Shown: positions 1 through 12,800 of the stretch, piece after piece
How positions within the stretch are numbered: position 1 is the first letter of the stretch
Layout of the letters: the number at the start of each line of letters is the position of its first letter
Assembly: GCA_021234155.1 (NCBI GenBank)
Contig: JAJEKV010000063.1
Span: 712,947-776,946 of the forward strand
Reading direction: 5' to 3'
Length of the DNA: 64,000 nucleotides
Origin: Isoetes taiwanensis
Lineage: Eukaryota > Streptophyta > Lycopodiopsida > Isoetales > Isoetaceae
Position numbers and translations under genes: made by a program
Notes under the pieces: model-generated
The model's input: only the letters and a program-made list of their open reading frames with translations
The model's database searches: none
What the model was told of the DNA's origin: nothing

Positions 1-3000
1 CTTCATGGTCATTAGATTACAGAAACCTACGCCAGTGTCCCAGATGTGAGTCTATACTGGCGCCCACAAGCACAAGTATGAATTCAAGATTTGAGGTAGT
101 GCGCGGATTGATTTAGTCTTTTCCTTTGTACCCGTACAAACAGAAATATCAATCTGCAATTGCTGTCAGAAGCGAAGGGTCTGCGACACTAGCTTAATTC
201 AGGGGTTGTCAATGCGTTTGCTACACAACCTCAATTGCTTTGTTCAGAACAATCTAGCTCCACAATCATTGATTTTTTTGAGAAAAATCCATGTGAAGAT
301 AACTTTACAGCGAGGTGTCTGGTCGACTGTTCATAGACCAGTTAGTACAAAGACGAGCAAGTGCAAGGATAAAAGCATAAAATTCATCAATCTCCAAAGA
401 TATAGGATACAATTTTACATCTCACTGTAAGGCATTACTCTGGCAAAGCGAATACAGGAAAACATAACAGTTTGCTTACTTTTTTGGGACACACCGATGT
501 CTTGCCAACCTTCATCGCATTTCTCTGCCTGTAAGAAATTTTCTTATAACAAAGTGCATCATAAATCTGGTGCATGTTCTATCTACAATCGATTGTATGC
601 AAAGACTATCAATGCATAATGTCAACATGTCGAGCAGCTTTTTGTTTGGACAATCGAGAAAATTTGCCGCATGTTTTCTCCAAACATTCTGGAACAGTTG
701 GTAACTCATGATTTGTTCTATCATCAAGCTGTTTGATAGTATCCAGGAAGCACATGATGTGCCCTTTGATAATAACTCCTCCAAAGTTATTTCTCTTCCA
801 TCAATTCAAAATAATCAAACGAAGTCCTATGCACTAAAAAAGGTAACTTTGTGATTGTTAGTGGGGTATTCAAAATAACTGGGTTGTTCCTTGAGAATTA
901 ATCAGCATAGTGGGATGTCTTTGTTTGATGTTGTGGCAATATTGCCAATACTAGGACCCTGGGTGCACCACATAATTGTACGAAGTTCAGATAGTCTTGG
1001 CATACGATTGTATGAAGTTGAGATAGTCCATACTTTTTAAAATATTACAAACAACTAGTGTGATGCATATCACATGAACAAAAGGTGCATCCATTTAATT
1101 ATATAGTATTTATCAAAATATCATTACAGACATTCACTTAAAGTTCTTCATTCCATTTCTTTCTACTTAATGTTCTCAGAAATGTTGTTCAAAGCAAAAT
1201 TAACAGATTGCTCGAAAGGCATATGATTGTCAACATCATAATCCAATTATCTTCACAAGATGCAAACTAAAAAGCACAAAGGCGGCAGTGAATACTGCCG
1301 TGACAAATTCTTGTACAATAACATAGTCGTAAAAAGAAATTGTCATATGAAAAGGGCGTAAGGATACAAAACCCAACTAAGACAGTGTGAAAGCAAACTT
1401 TTCTTCCTTGCTTATATGGACCAGTAGAAATTCTTAAAAAATGAGACATCTCTGTCGTGTGAAAAGGCCCTTATATTTGTGTACACCCTTGTTGTACCTA
1501 ATCTTTTATCCTTGTGCTATGGCGGTGGAGGCATACAATAGTACATGGGTATATGTAGATTTTTTGCGTAAAGTTTCAAATCTCTAATTAATATTTGACT
1601 TGTATCTTAATTTCCTCATATGGTGGAGAAATGATATGCTGAGGTCGAAAATCCAGTTTGATTCCATCAAGGTTTTTAGTGGACAATGGAGAGTGGGATA
1701 GGGAATAGGTAAGGGAATATTATGTACATCAAATAATAAAGAGAAATAAGTGATATTAGGGATAAATGGTCAAAATGAATTTTCCACATAGTCATATAGT
1801 TTTAAAATCGTCGCAGCAAGTGAAATAGAAGTCAATTGATATTTACTGTTCAAAACCTTGTTGGCGTTCAACAAATGCTGAAAGAAAACAAGCCACAAGG
1901 TATGCTACCGCCCCCTTCATATGCAAACCCATGAAGAAGCCCTAAATAGCCTTGTAACGACCTCCTGCATTGCTTATGGTTTCCTTATTCACAACCACTG
2001 CATAGAAACCTTATCATTCAAATGTAAAGTGGCCAAGCCCATACCTCAAAACAAAGACCAAAACTACAAAAGTGAGAACTTAAACAAAAAAAAAAAAAAA
2101 AAAACTATTTATAGAAGCAACTAGAAAATCCATGGTTGATTAACAACAGAAGGACCAAAACTACAAAAGTGAACTTAAACAAAAAAGCAAAACTACTTGA
2201 GAAGAATCAGATAGAAGCAAAACTACTTGAGAAGAATCAGATAGCTGATTTAGGCTAATTAAATCCATTTCATAACTATTCGCAGATCTTGATGTCATCT
2301 TGCTGATGCACACGGAATCACAGGAATGAAGTAAAGGGATAACGTCTAGCATAACAAAACCTTAGAAAACAATTGGTCGACATCTGCATGGGGGCTTTTA
2401 AATCTTGAGTTGGAAATAAAGACAAAAATAACTATGGCCACATGGTTGCTTCTTTTCTAAAACATCAATGGCTAAGCACTCTAGAAATAATATTTAATAC
2501 ACCGCATGCATACGAGTCGTAGTAAAACCATAAGTTTACAAAAGTACAAAGGAAACCCTTTATAAAAAATAAAAATAAATAAAAACTCGTTGGTTTCTCT
2601 ATTCTATTCTTGGTGGGCTTCTTCTCTTTGCGATCTCTTCTAGACAGCTCCCACTCCAGACTGGCGTTGTCTACTGTTGAATCTTCTCCATGATGTAAAC
2701 CAAGTTATTTAAAGATGTCCGCTCCCCCGATTTTTTTATTTTTTATTTTTTGGTTATAGAACTTTTAGCAGAGCTTGATTAACTCAGCAGAGTTCATTAG
2801 GAATCAACATTTGATTTAGAGTTAGTTAGTGCATAATTCAATAGAGAGCAGCAGATTTTCGCATAATTCTCCATATTTCCATAACCATAACAAGGTTGTA
2901 AATTCCTTACTTCCATTCCATGGCTTCAAATTGTTTTTGTAAAGATTTTGATATCTTGAGTTCTAATTCTGCTTGTAATTTTCCCTCTCGTCCGAATGCC

Positions 3001-3811
3001 AAAGCTTTCCTCTTGTGAGCACTAAAGGTGTCATCTCTACTAAATTATAATTTAAACACTTATGATGCCACAATGTTTCTTTTATGAGCACGGAATGTGT
3101 TATCCTCTAGTGATACGTATATTAAAACGTATGTGTATATTAAAACGTATGTGCCGTATCTAACGTATCTTAAAATAAATTAGATTGTTTAGATACTTGG
3201 ATATTTTTTATACACATATTTTTTCGTATCCATCTTTAGATGCTTTAGAAGTAATGTTTGAGACTAAGGCTTCCAAGCCAATGGCCCAGATTGCATGATT
3301 CTTGGGCATATGCTAGGTTATTCTCCTCACCAATGGTCAGGTGTGCTAAAACAAAATGTTTATAAACATTTGAGATCTTAAACAAGTGGCTAAATTATGT
3401 AAATTTTGCATTTTATGTTAAATTTTAGAGGAATGGCATTGCAAGCATTTGCATTGCTCCAGCCTGGAAATGCCTTGTATCATTATTTATTTCATCTCAT
3501 TACGTTGAAATTTTAGACCCTCTTTTGCTAACAATAATGTTAGCAGATATTTTGTCTGAACGCATAGATACTAAGGAAGTGTATTCTATATATGAGCATA
3601 GTAAATCAATTTACTCTGAAGTCATTTCAGTTTTGGACAGCTACATACATAACCAGTAGGCAGGTATACCACCTTGAATATAATTAGCAAAGATCTTGAA
3701 TTAGGACAGAACTTGAACTGTCCAACTTTACGAGCCTAAAATATTCAAGATTGCCAATGTCGTTAGGTGGAGTGAGCTTAAAATCAGTACTCCATTTTGC
3801 AGGAAATAATT
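1..3811. other. AT-rich intergenic sequence downstream of the HAD gene
   Basis: No convincing gene is visible apart from the weak exon-like segment at 609-765. The stretch holds an A-homopolymer near 2084-2103, a duplicated unit of about 30 bp at 2185-2240 and a short duplicated TATTAAAACGTATGTG motif near 3120-3152. ORFs here are short, lack family motifs and lie in AT-rich sequence. Confidence 0.5.
609..765 (-). other. Possible terminal coding exon or gene fragment, unrecognised
   Basis: On the minus strand one frame reads through about 50 codons rich in charged residues (it includes HIMCFLDTIKQLDDRTNHE and CLEKTCGKFSRLSKQKAA) and ends at a TGA at 611-609. The composition looks protein-like, but I recognise no family. 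An AG acceptor before the segment is plausible (AAAG near 765). It could be the last exon of a minus-strand gene whose other exons I could not find, or a relic. Confidence is low. Confidence 0.2.
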
Positions 3812-6800
3812 TTAGCTTTGTTTAGCCATTGCTATAGAGCTCTCTCTTGTAAGAATGAAGTCTATTGCTTCTTCGACATCTTTCACGACCTATAAATTAC
3901 TTCTTTAACATAAGAAGTCAAGCTCAAAATATAGTGCAAATAGTACATACCTTATCAGCTGAATAACAAGCATCATCTTCTTTATCCTGAAAGCAACCAG
4001 TTTGTACTAAGATAGAAAACCATGGCTTTCCTGCCTGAACCAAAATGGAGTTGATTAGAAGCCAAATATGTGTGCATGTGAAAATGAGCAAGAATGATAG
4101 CATTAAGATTGCCAATTTCAAACCTCTTTAGCCCCCCGTATGTCTGTTTCCGGATTGTCGCCAATCATATAAATTGTTTCAAAGGCATGGGTTTCTTGTT
4201 CTGACAAACTATTGCCTTCCGTGTAACTTAGCATGCTCTCAATTTTTTTTAGAGCCTCTTCTGCATACTTGTAGACAACTACTCGAGGTTTCCCATAAGA
4301 GTTATAAAGAAGCTTGCTTCCAGTCAATCTAATTATAAAAAAGCACATAATAAAGGTAAGAATATTGTGCCATAAAAAAATCACACTTGTAGACATCCTA
4401 ATGCTGTTTTACATGGAGAACACAAGATTTGGTAAAGCAATCACTGTGCTGCAATTATAGGAAAGCAAGTGGCCACATTTAATCCCACACTCCCATACCA
4501 ACAAATAGGACATAAAGCACTCGAGCATATATAGTAATCATCATAGCAAAACCGTTTCGCCTTTGTGCAGTTACTATACCTGATAAAGACATTCTCCAAT
4601 GCTATCCTAAAAGCCCCCATTCCAAACCGCGCCATAGGAAAGGCAGCCTGTAATTACTACAAAATGCATAACGGGTTATAACCACATCTGAGAGACTCCT
4701 CTAGTTTGCTTTACTAGTAGCATCCAGCATTGCATAATGACACTGCCCTACACTAGAAGTGCCATTCTCATTAAACTGCACACTGTCTGGTGTTCATTAG
4801 CGACACCTCATTGCCTGGGGGAATGATCGGAGGAAGTGCGCAGCACCATTCCCTGCATTATTTGGCCTTTATGATGAACTGGAGTCTTTTGTGCAAACTT
4901 TGGGTGGAGAACACTTCATGCTTGCACAAGCGTGCATCCCAATTTTTCTTTACGCTGATGATGTCCTCCTCTCCTCAAGGGCTTCAGAAATATTTGATAG
5001 CTATAGATACATTCTGCAAAGAAAAAACTGCAGGTCAACTGCAAAAGGCAAAGGTGATGGTGTTCAGAACCTTTTGGAAGGGTTTAAAGGAGAATCTTCC
5101 GTAAGGGACATCCGGTGGAAACTGTATCTGCATATACACATCTGTGTTCTCATATGGCTCACAGATATGAAGCGTGATTTCCGAGCAGATGAATGGCCTC
5201 AATTAGAGAGGCTTCAAATTTCTCTCCTATCTAGAATGATCAGAAGTAAACCCTCAGTGCCCCATGATATAATGTTGGCAGAAGTTAGCCCTTGCAGCTT
5301 GAAATGGCTTTTCAATTAATGTCTTTGATACATAAGTTACGCCAGTTTGGTGCCACACAAGAGGGCCGGATGAGACTTCCTCGACTGGCTTTTGATTTCT
5401 TCAAAAACAGTAAGATGTTTAATACTCTTGGCTTTTCAATTATAAAATGCCTCCATTCCAATATGACTTGGCAGCGCCCAATTGTAAACTGACAGGGCAG
5501 CAGATGAGCTCATACGTCATGATTTGGAGCAGTTTCATGTCTCAAACATTTGGTTAAATCCTTCGACAAAATTAAATACTAAAAGATAATTTTTCAAGGA
5601 GAACTTTCTAAACATTTCAGCTGACGGTTTCATAGTAAGACCAGTTATCTTGAGACTGACCTTCCAAATAAGGTGAGGTTCTTTATGGGGCAGTTCAGGG
5701 TGTCTTCTTATCAGTTTGATATTGAGCTTGGGGGGGCTAAATATCTTAGTCGAGAGGATAGAAAATGCTCTTTACGCGATTTGAACATGGAGTCAAAGAG
5801 CACTCCATCTTTACCTGCTGCCTATTCCATGATAAGAGGGAAATAGCATTGTCTCTTCAGACATCCAACAATCTTATGGCAACTCGGCATGTATTATGAC
5901 CAGAAATGTACATCCTCATTCATTCATGACCTTGCTCAGAAAAGTAGAAGCATCCTCAAAAATAGAAACAGCAGACCTAGTAGCCCAAATAAAAAAGATG
6001 ATGAGGCAAAACAGAGTGGAATGTCGGCAGCTCCCCGAAGAAAAGAAAACTTCATGATATTAAAGGACTGACACTAGCAAGATCTAGGAAAATACACTAG
6101 CAAGATCTAGGAAAATAAAATGAGCAGCAAAACAGAAGCATAAGAATTCCTTTTAGAAGAAGGAAAGATGGGATAGGGCTCAAAAACAGCCAAATGCTGA
6201 TACCATTGATTCCATTGATTTTTATTGATGCTTTAGTGTTATAGTTTTTAGCTTCTTGGAAGCTTTCATCCCCCTTGCAGCTCCTTAATTCCGTATCTCC
6301 TTGGTCTCATAGACCCTATGGGTCTCCCATAATCATCAATAGGTCTTTCTTTCTTTCATGGGTTTGAAAATCATCTTTGCTTTTGTTAGTGCTCTATAAC
6401 TAGCATGAAGCTTAAGCTCTTAGACATGAAATGCCGTAATGAAGCATGAATATGGCATATATAGTCAAGCAATAGACGGATGGCTCAGCATGCAGAGTCA
6501 TTAACATATGTGCAGTATGACAATACTCTAACATCTCCCCAATGATGTGCATGGCCGAGGAAAACTAACAAAAAAAGAGATGCTAACTAGAAAATGCAAA
6601 CATCCCCCCTGAGATGTAAGACTGCCTATGAAGCAAACTTAACCAGAGATACGTCCATGACTGCCACTTGACTTTAGTCTTGAAGCAGATTTTTCTTCCC
6701 CTGTACCATTCCCTCTGCGTGTGAAAATACAGATTCAAATCATTACCAATATGAGCCTGTAATACATAGAAACCAGACAGAAAAACATAATGTATATCAA

Positions 6801-9800
6801 TATCACGTAACACTTGTGATCCAAATTCTCTGCTCAATAGTTCTAGTCTAGAAGACTGCTGTAACTCAGGTACATATCCTACTGATAGGAGCAAATCATG
6901 ACTACTATCCACATTCTGCTCTTCAAATGCACGAAAGATAGGAAATACCTGAGTTTCAGAGTTAAGCATTTAAAACTGACCTTCAAGAGCTTGCGGAACC
7001 CTTGAATATCAGTGCAAAGAACGTAGTCCAAGGATGCAGCCAAATTGGCATGATCCTCTACTCTCCCATCACATGGACAAGCAAATGGAATATGTAGTTT
7101 CAAGTAAAGTGGCATATCTAGTGCATGTTGACTAACCTTGGCGATAAGTGAAGTAAAAATATCAGTCTGCTCATGACTATTCATCCAAGGAAGCTCAAGC
7201 ACCAACTCATCTTCAAATCTGCAGTATGCACTTGATGCTCAAATACTTCATTTCACAAATCCAGAGATGCATGTGACAAGTGATCATTTATTAAGGGAAA
7301 CCATTCCAACTTCTGATACACGCTTTCATAACAACATTGAGAAGACGTGCAAGCATGCTCAAAGATCGCTGCAGCATAGTCTGGTACATATGTGAAGCTT
7401 TGTACCAGTGAAGGTAAACCAGCAACTTCAAAATAATCTTCAAAAATGGGTACCGCTCAATGATATCTTGTGATGCATACTTTACTATATACCGTGGATA
7501 TAATTCTTCTAACCCAAGAATTTGGTACTTTCTGTCATATTCACCTTCATAAAGCTGGCAGTCCGATGACAAATGAGAAACATCATAACTTGCAGCAAAT
7601 TCATATCGTCTTTGACAACAGAAAACATATCAGACTGCTCCATGGACCTTTCACTTTATCAGTAGCTTCCTTCAAAACCTTCGAAACATCACGAATCATG
7701 AAGATCGGGAACTACTAAGGACAATGAATCAGTTAGAACGGTTGCTGTTGCTACAGAAGTCTTTGCCAAACCAGACTTCTGCTGCTTCTTCTGTTTCTTT
7801 GCCTTTTCTTCTCCCTTTCTGACTTAGATTAATATAATCCCAGAGCTCCTTGAAACTGGTAAATTGACCTGATACTTATGGATGGACAAGCAAATCTAGT
7901 GTTGCTCAAATCAAATCCAATGCAAGTGCATCTCTCAATGCATATCCTTGATGATTTAGCTCTGATTTAGTAACCTTGACCATTCACAATTTTGGATGGA
8001 CATGCAGATCTAGTGTTGTTCAAATCAAATCCAATGCAAGTGCATCTCTCAATGCATACCCTTGATGATTTAGCTCTGATTGAGTAACCTTGACCATCCC
8101 AAATACCTTGTATGGACAGAATCTGTCTCATAGAAACCTCCCATTGAGAATAAAGCTAAAGACTTAAAGCCAAAACGAACTCCTTCAATGATAACCTCTG
8201 ATACAGTACACAAAATCCAGTTCAAGACTTCTCGAACTGTCTGGAAAACGTGAATCTGATAGAATAAAGATCTGGTGAAAGCACAAACCCAGATCGACTC
8301 CCCTGCATGCAATTCCGCAATTCCACCGCCTTCTCTTTACACGTTAACAGATCTTTAACCCAAACATAGAACATACCTTTTTCCTTGAATACAAAGAAAT
8401 ACAAACCAAAACAAATCCGCAACTCCAAATGTCCAGATTCATCAGATCTGACCAATCTAGGCCGCAAACAGAGATCTGAATCTTTCAACCAGTCTTGGCA
8501 ACGCAACACAAGTTCTCTAATCCAAACCACAAATCCAAACTCAAAGTCGTCCAAAAATCCAGATCCTTGCCCAAACTAGAGATCTGTTCCTGAGAACACC
8601 AGATCGGAGCAAAGCCTTATTGAAAACAAAACAGCCAAACCGAAGCAGTCTTGAGAAATCAACACCAGATCTTCCAGGCACTGTACCTGTCCAAATTTGC
8701 ACAAGTCCCAATCTACGACCTGTGTTTGCACAATTTTGGCAAATTTGCAAGATTCCCTCTACAATCGGAAAATGTACAGATCCACAAATATTGATGAAGA
8801 TTTCTCAAAGCCAAGACAATCATGTCTTACAATCACCCTTTCTTGCAAATTGTAGCAAGAAATAAACCCCTGAACTCTTCTGATCTAACCAATTTTTGAC
8901 TTAATAGATAGCCACAGTACTTTTGATCAATGCCTAGGAAACTTAGCTTCAGACCCAAACAAGAAAAAAAAAACGAGAAAAGCTGGATCAAACTGGCGCT
9001 AACCCTTTCCTCCAAAGAGGCTCTGATATCATGTTAGTGCTCTTTCTCTTAAGGACTAGAGAAAGACGACAGAGTTCCCAGAGAAGAACTGCCCTAATGC
9101 GGCATGACTATGGCATATATAGTCATGACATGGCAGCAACAGATGGACGACTCAGCATGCCCAGTCATCAACACGTGTGGAGCATGACAATACTCTATCA
9201 AGCTGCGTGTTTTCATCTTGGCCACAGCTCGTAATGTATTATGTAACCCATATCATGGCAGACACAAGTGATGAAAGGGAAGTATTAACCTGGTAGGTGA
9301 AATCATCTGCTGCGAAAAACAGAGGGGGTTGTGGGCCTGAAGCCCTGAGCGGGTTACCACCACCGCGCAGCACGTCACAAATCACCTATAAACAGCTGGC
9401 AATGCAATTAGATACTTCTTTTGCATGCACATTGTTGTGGCAGTAAAATGATGCACCATATTTTATATTCACCAAACAGATGTATACGCTTTACATGGTA
9501 AGAGAGGAGATTTTCAAATGGAGAACTATGTAATTGACATTTTCCAACTTGGTTTTGCCTACTACTTGTAGTAGTGGGTTTCACTAGAATACAATAAATT
9601 TTAACTTGTTTTGTTGTGCAATTGAAGTATTAAGTACATTTGTGTTAATTTTTGTAGTCTTCACCTTCTACAATGCCCTGGATTGCCTTAGCATGACTTT
9701 AGAGAATTATTGTCTGATTTTCTACCAAGGCCACAGTTGTGATGTTGCTAAGCTGAATGGATAACCTGTTTCTGAAGGATTTGTCAAAACCTTTCCAGAA

Positions 9801-12800
9801 AGAGACTACAGATTGACTTCAATTTACAGTTTGTTCCAACTCTCTCGTCTATCAAAATAAGGAGTTACTTTGTCTGCAAAATATGGTAAGGTTTTACAGG
9901 GTAGTAACGAAGTACTAACTACAGTATATCTGCATGCATATGTGTACTTACTACATACTGCTTTAAACAGTTATCTTGCAGATAAGGTGCTCTTACTTGT
10001 ATATCCCGACCCCAATCAAGAGGATCACTAACAACAAACACAGCCTGGATTGTCATCCCATTCTTTTGGCACAGGTCATAAGTACATTGCTTTGCCCAAG
10101 GCTTGTACCGATATAAAGGGTCAATTGAGTCATACAGACAGACATAATCTTCAATTGAAATGACATTTCTGTGATACATACATTTCGAACAACAATAGTG
10201 AGAACAATGAAGCTAACAAAGTGCTTAACTATAACCGTAGGAGACGTCACCTATAACCATAAGCTGACATCACATTTGCGGGCTCATGTTTCCCAACTGC
10301 AAGTACTTGTTTCTCTCTAAAACTGCAGATAAGAGGATACAGGCTTTCAAATGTGCCATAATATTGCATTTTTCCAAGATGTTTGAAGTAAAGTAACACT
10401 TAAACATTGCTGCGAACGACTATTTTCCTTTCAATCATGCAGTTTATCTATATATCTTTTCGTTATTTTCTGCAATGGACAAGGAGGAAATTGATTGTAA
10501 AATGCCCAACATAAAGTACCAAACATAGAGGATTCCAAAAGCTCCAAGTCACTAACAAGGACTGAAAACATGGCCACCGTATCTGACACATGTATTTGTA
10601 TTTTGTTACTCTTTTCCTTCATCATCAATGGATTGTAATCAACCGGTTCTCATCTTTCTTGATTCTTAATTATAACATTACCCAAAGCCCATTTAGGCCT
10701 AAACTTAGCTGCACTTATAAAGAGCAGGTTATAAATGCAGCTTTGTAAATATTATAGGCAGAAATCTAAAAGAAGTCAAGAAAAACACTCGAAACTTAAA
10801 TTTAGACTTTGAAGTGCAGGTAAATGCTCCTTTAGAATTAAACCTAGTTGCATTTATAAGAGCCAGTTATGAACATGACTATGATTCCTCTTCATAACAG
10901 AGCAGTTGCTTAGACCCTGTTCATGTGCAGTATAGATTTGATAGTAAGGAATCTCAAGAGTTGCTCCCCTTATCTCACTACTAACTTGCTGGTCGCCACA
11001 TCAATGGTTAGATTAGATTGATTCAAGATGGCACTCCAATTTTGGAATTAAACAGCATTCTGCATTTCGCACCCTACCAGATCCAATATTTGAGATCCAG
11101 GCATGCAGAGCAGCATAGCATACTGAAAGGAATTTGAAAATTTCAACTGCTAACATCGCTAGAGCTGAAAGTGAATGACTTATTTCTGAAGAATGCCTGT
11201 CTTTCGTAGTAGAAGAAGACTAACCTGGCCACTAAATGTTGAAACGGAGAATGACCTAAGATAACCTGTAAAGAAAACAGCAAAGACTAAGTTCACACAT
11301 AAGGAGAACAATACTGCAATCGACAACATAATTCGCAAACACATTACAAGTTCCAGACAGTCGGACATAGCTTATGATGGCACAAGAAGGAAATTTTCAT
11401 ATTGCAGCATAGAAAATAGCCACTAGTTTAGGAAAGGACATTGATTCCACCAAGAAATGCTCGTCATAAACATACAGACATAATGCAGACATTTTAAGGT
11501 CTAGAACCACAGACCTACAGAGCTATTTTAGGTAGGGATATATGTTTTTGTCCATGAAGAAGTATTACAGTTGATATACATGCTAAAAGAATCTAATATG
11601 CTGTATGTTTCAATGTCTGTCATTAGCAGCACTACAGCAATACATTGGGGAAGATTCGAATTTTCAACTTTATCCAGTCTATAATTGTCAGTGCCAATTA
11701 ATGCAATATGCCAGGGCACCATTAAATATCTTTATCAAGGAAATAAAAAAAAACATCAAAAAGAAGTTGAAGAAAGCATGATCACTCTTTTTCGAGACAG
11801 AAGATTCAGATTTTTTGCACAAGATACACCAAAGAACTCTTTCAAAGGGTGAAAGCATGTGGAATGACACAGTTAAGAAAACAATTGCCACCACCAGGAA
11901 TCGCACTTGGCTCTAATACCATGTTACATACAAATACTATAATGCTATTGATAGATATGGAATAAGCATATGTGAATAGCTAACCTGATGGGACGAAAGA
12001 TTTACACCTAGCAATTTGCTGAGTTGAGATGCTTTTTTTGACTCGGTCACACCTCCACCTTTACAAGTCGAAACTTTATTAATACGACAATATGTTGAAA
12101 GTTATCATGCCATTACATGCTGAGTGGCCTAGAATTCAGCTTACTATTTACACAATAACAATCTAAATAAGTCCAATATACCCTAAGCTCCATTGGCAAT
12201 CTCTCCACATGTTTTGGTGGGATAAAAAAGTTTGCACTTAAAAGGTAAGCCAAACGATAATGCAGATCGTATGATTGATGAGCAACTGATATTGCCTGAT
12301 ATGTAAGCATGAATATCCTATGTAGGACACGGGATTGGCTAGTTTTCATTACCATGCCCCTCCAAACTTGATATCCACAGTAATCATATCATGAACTTTA
12401 GAAATCTCTTGGCCTGACCTTAGTTTGAGAAATATGGTGCATCTGGTTGAAAGCAACTAGAATGCTATCTCCTCACAAAATATAAATGACACAAATTCAT
12501 CAAAATAATACTCTTTATAGCTCTATGCAATTCTAGGAAAAACTTCACATCTTTAGGGGAAAAAAGAAGGAAAGAAAGAGTTTATTGGGGAAAAAAATTT
12601 ACTGCCATAAAACCTCCATACCGTTTGTCAAAAAGATAAAGGGTACCCATGGCTGGCCTGTTTAAAAAGTACACAATCTAAAAATAAGATAACACGAATT
12701 TTTCTTCAAACATAGATAAATGATAAATAGTTAGCATCAGAGGCCTTATTTTAGTAAATGAATACACGTAACAGTTTTGAAAAAAGATCAGATCCGGTTT

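Larger units (their letters stand above)
6384..9200 (-). mobile_element. Short non-autonomous LTR retroelement (TRIM/LARD-like) in intron 8
   Basis: Two related direct repeats (6384-6533 and 9031-9200) both start TGTTAGTGCTC and end GACAATACTCTA(A/T)CA, so they carry TG...CA ends. On the minus strand the 5' LTR (9200-9031) is followed directly by TGATATCAGAGCC (9030-9018). This is a primer-binding site for initiator tRNA-Met, with one mismatch to the usual TGGTATCAGAGC. A purine tract GGGGAGA lies just before the 3' LTR. The 2.5-kb interior shows no gag, protease, RT or integrase. It holds gene-like ORFs and a 114-bp tandem duplication. A clean target duplication was not found (flanks GCTTT and AGCTG). 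Confidence 0.75.
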
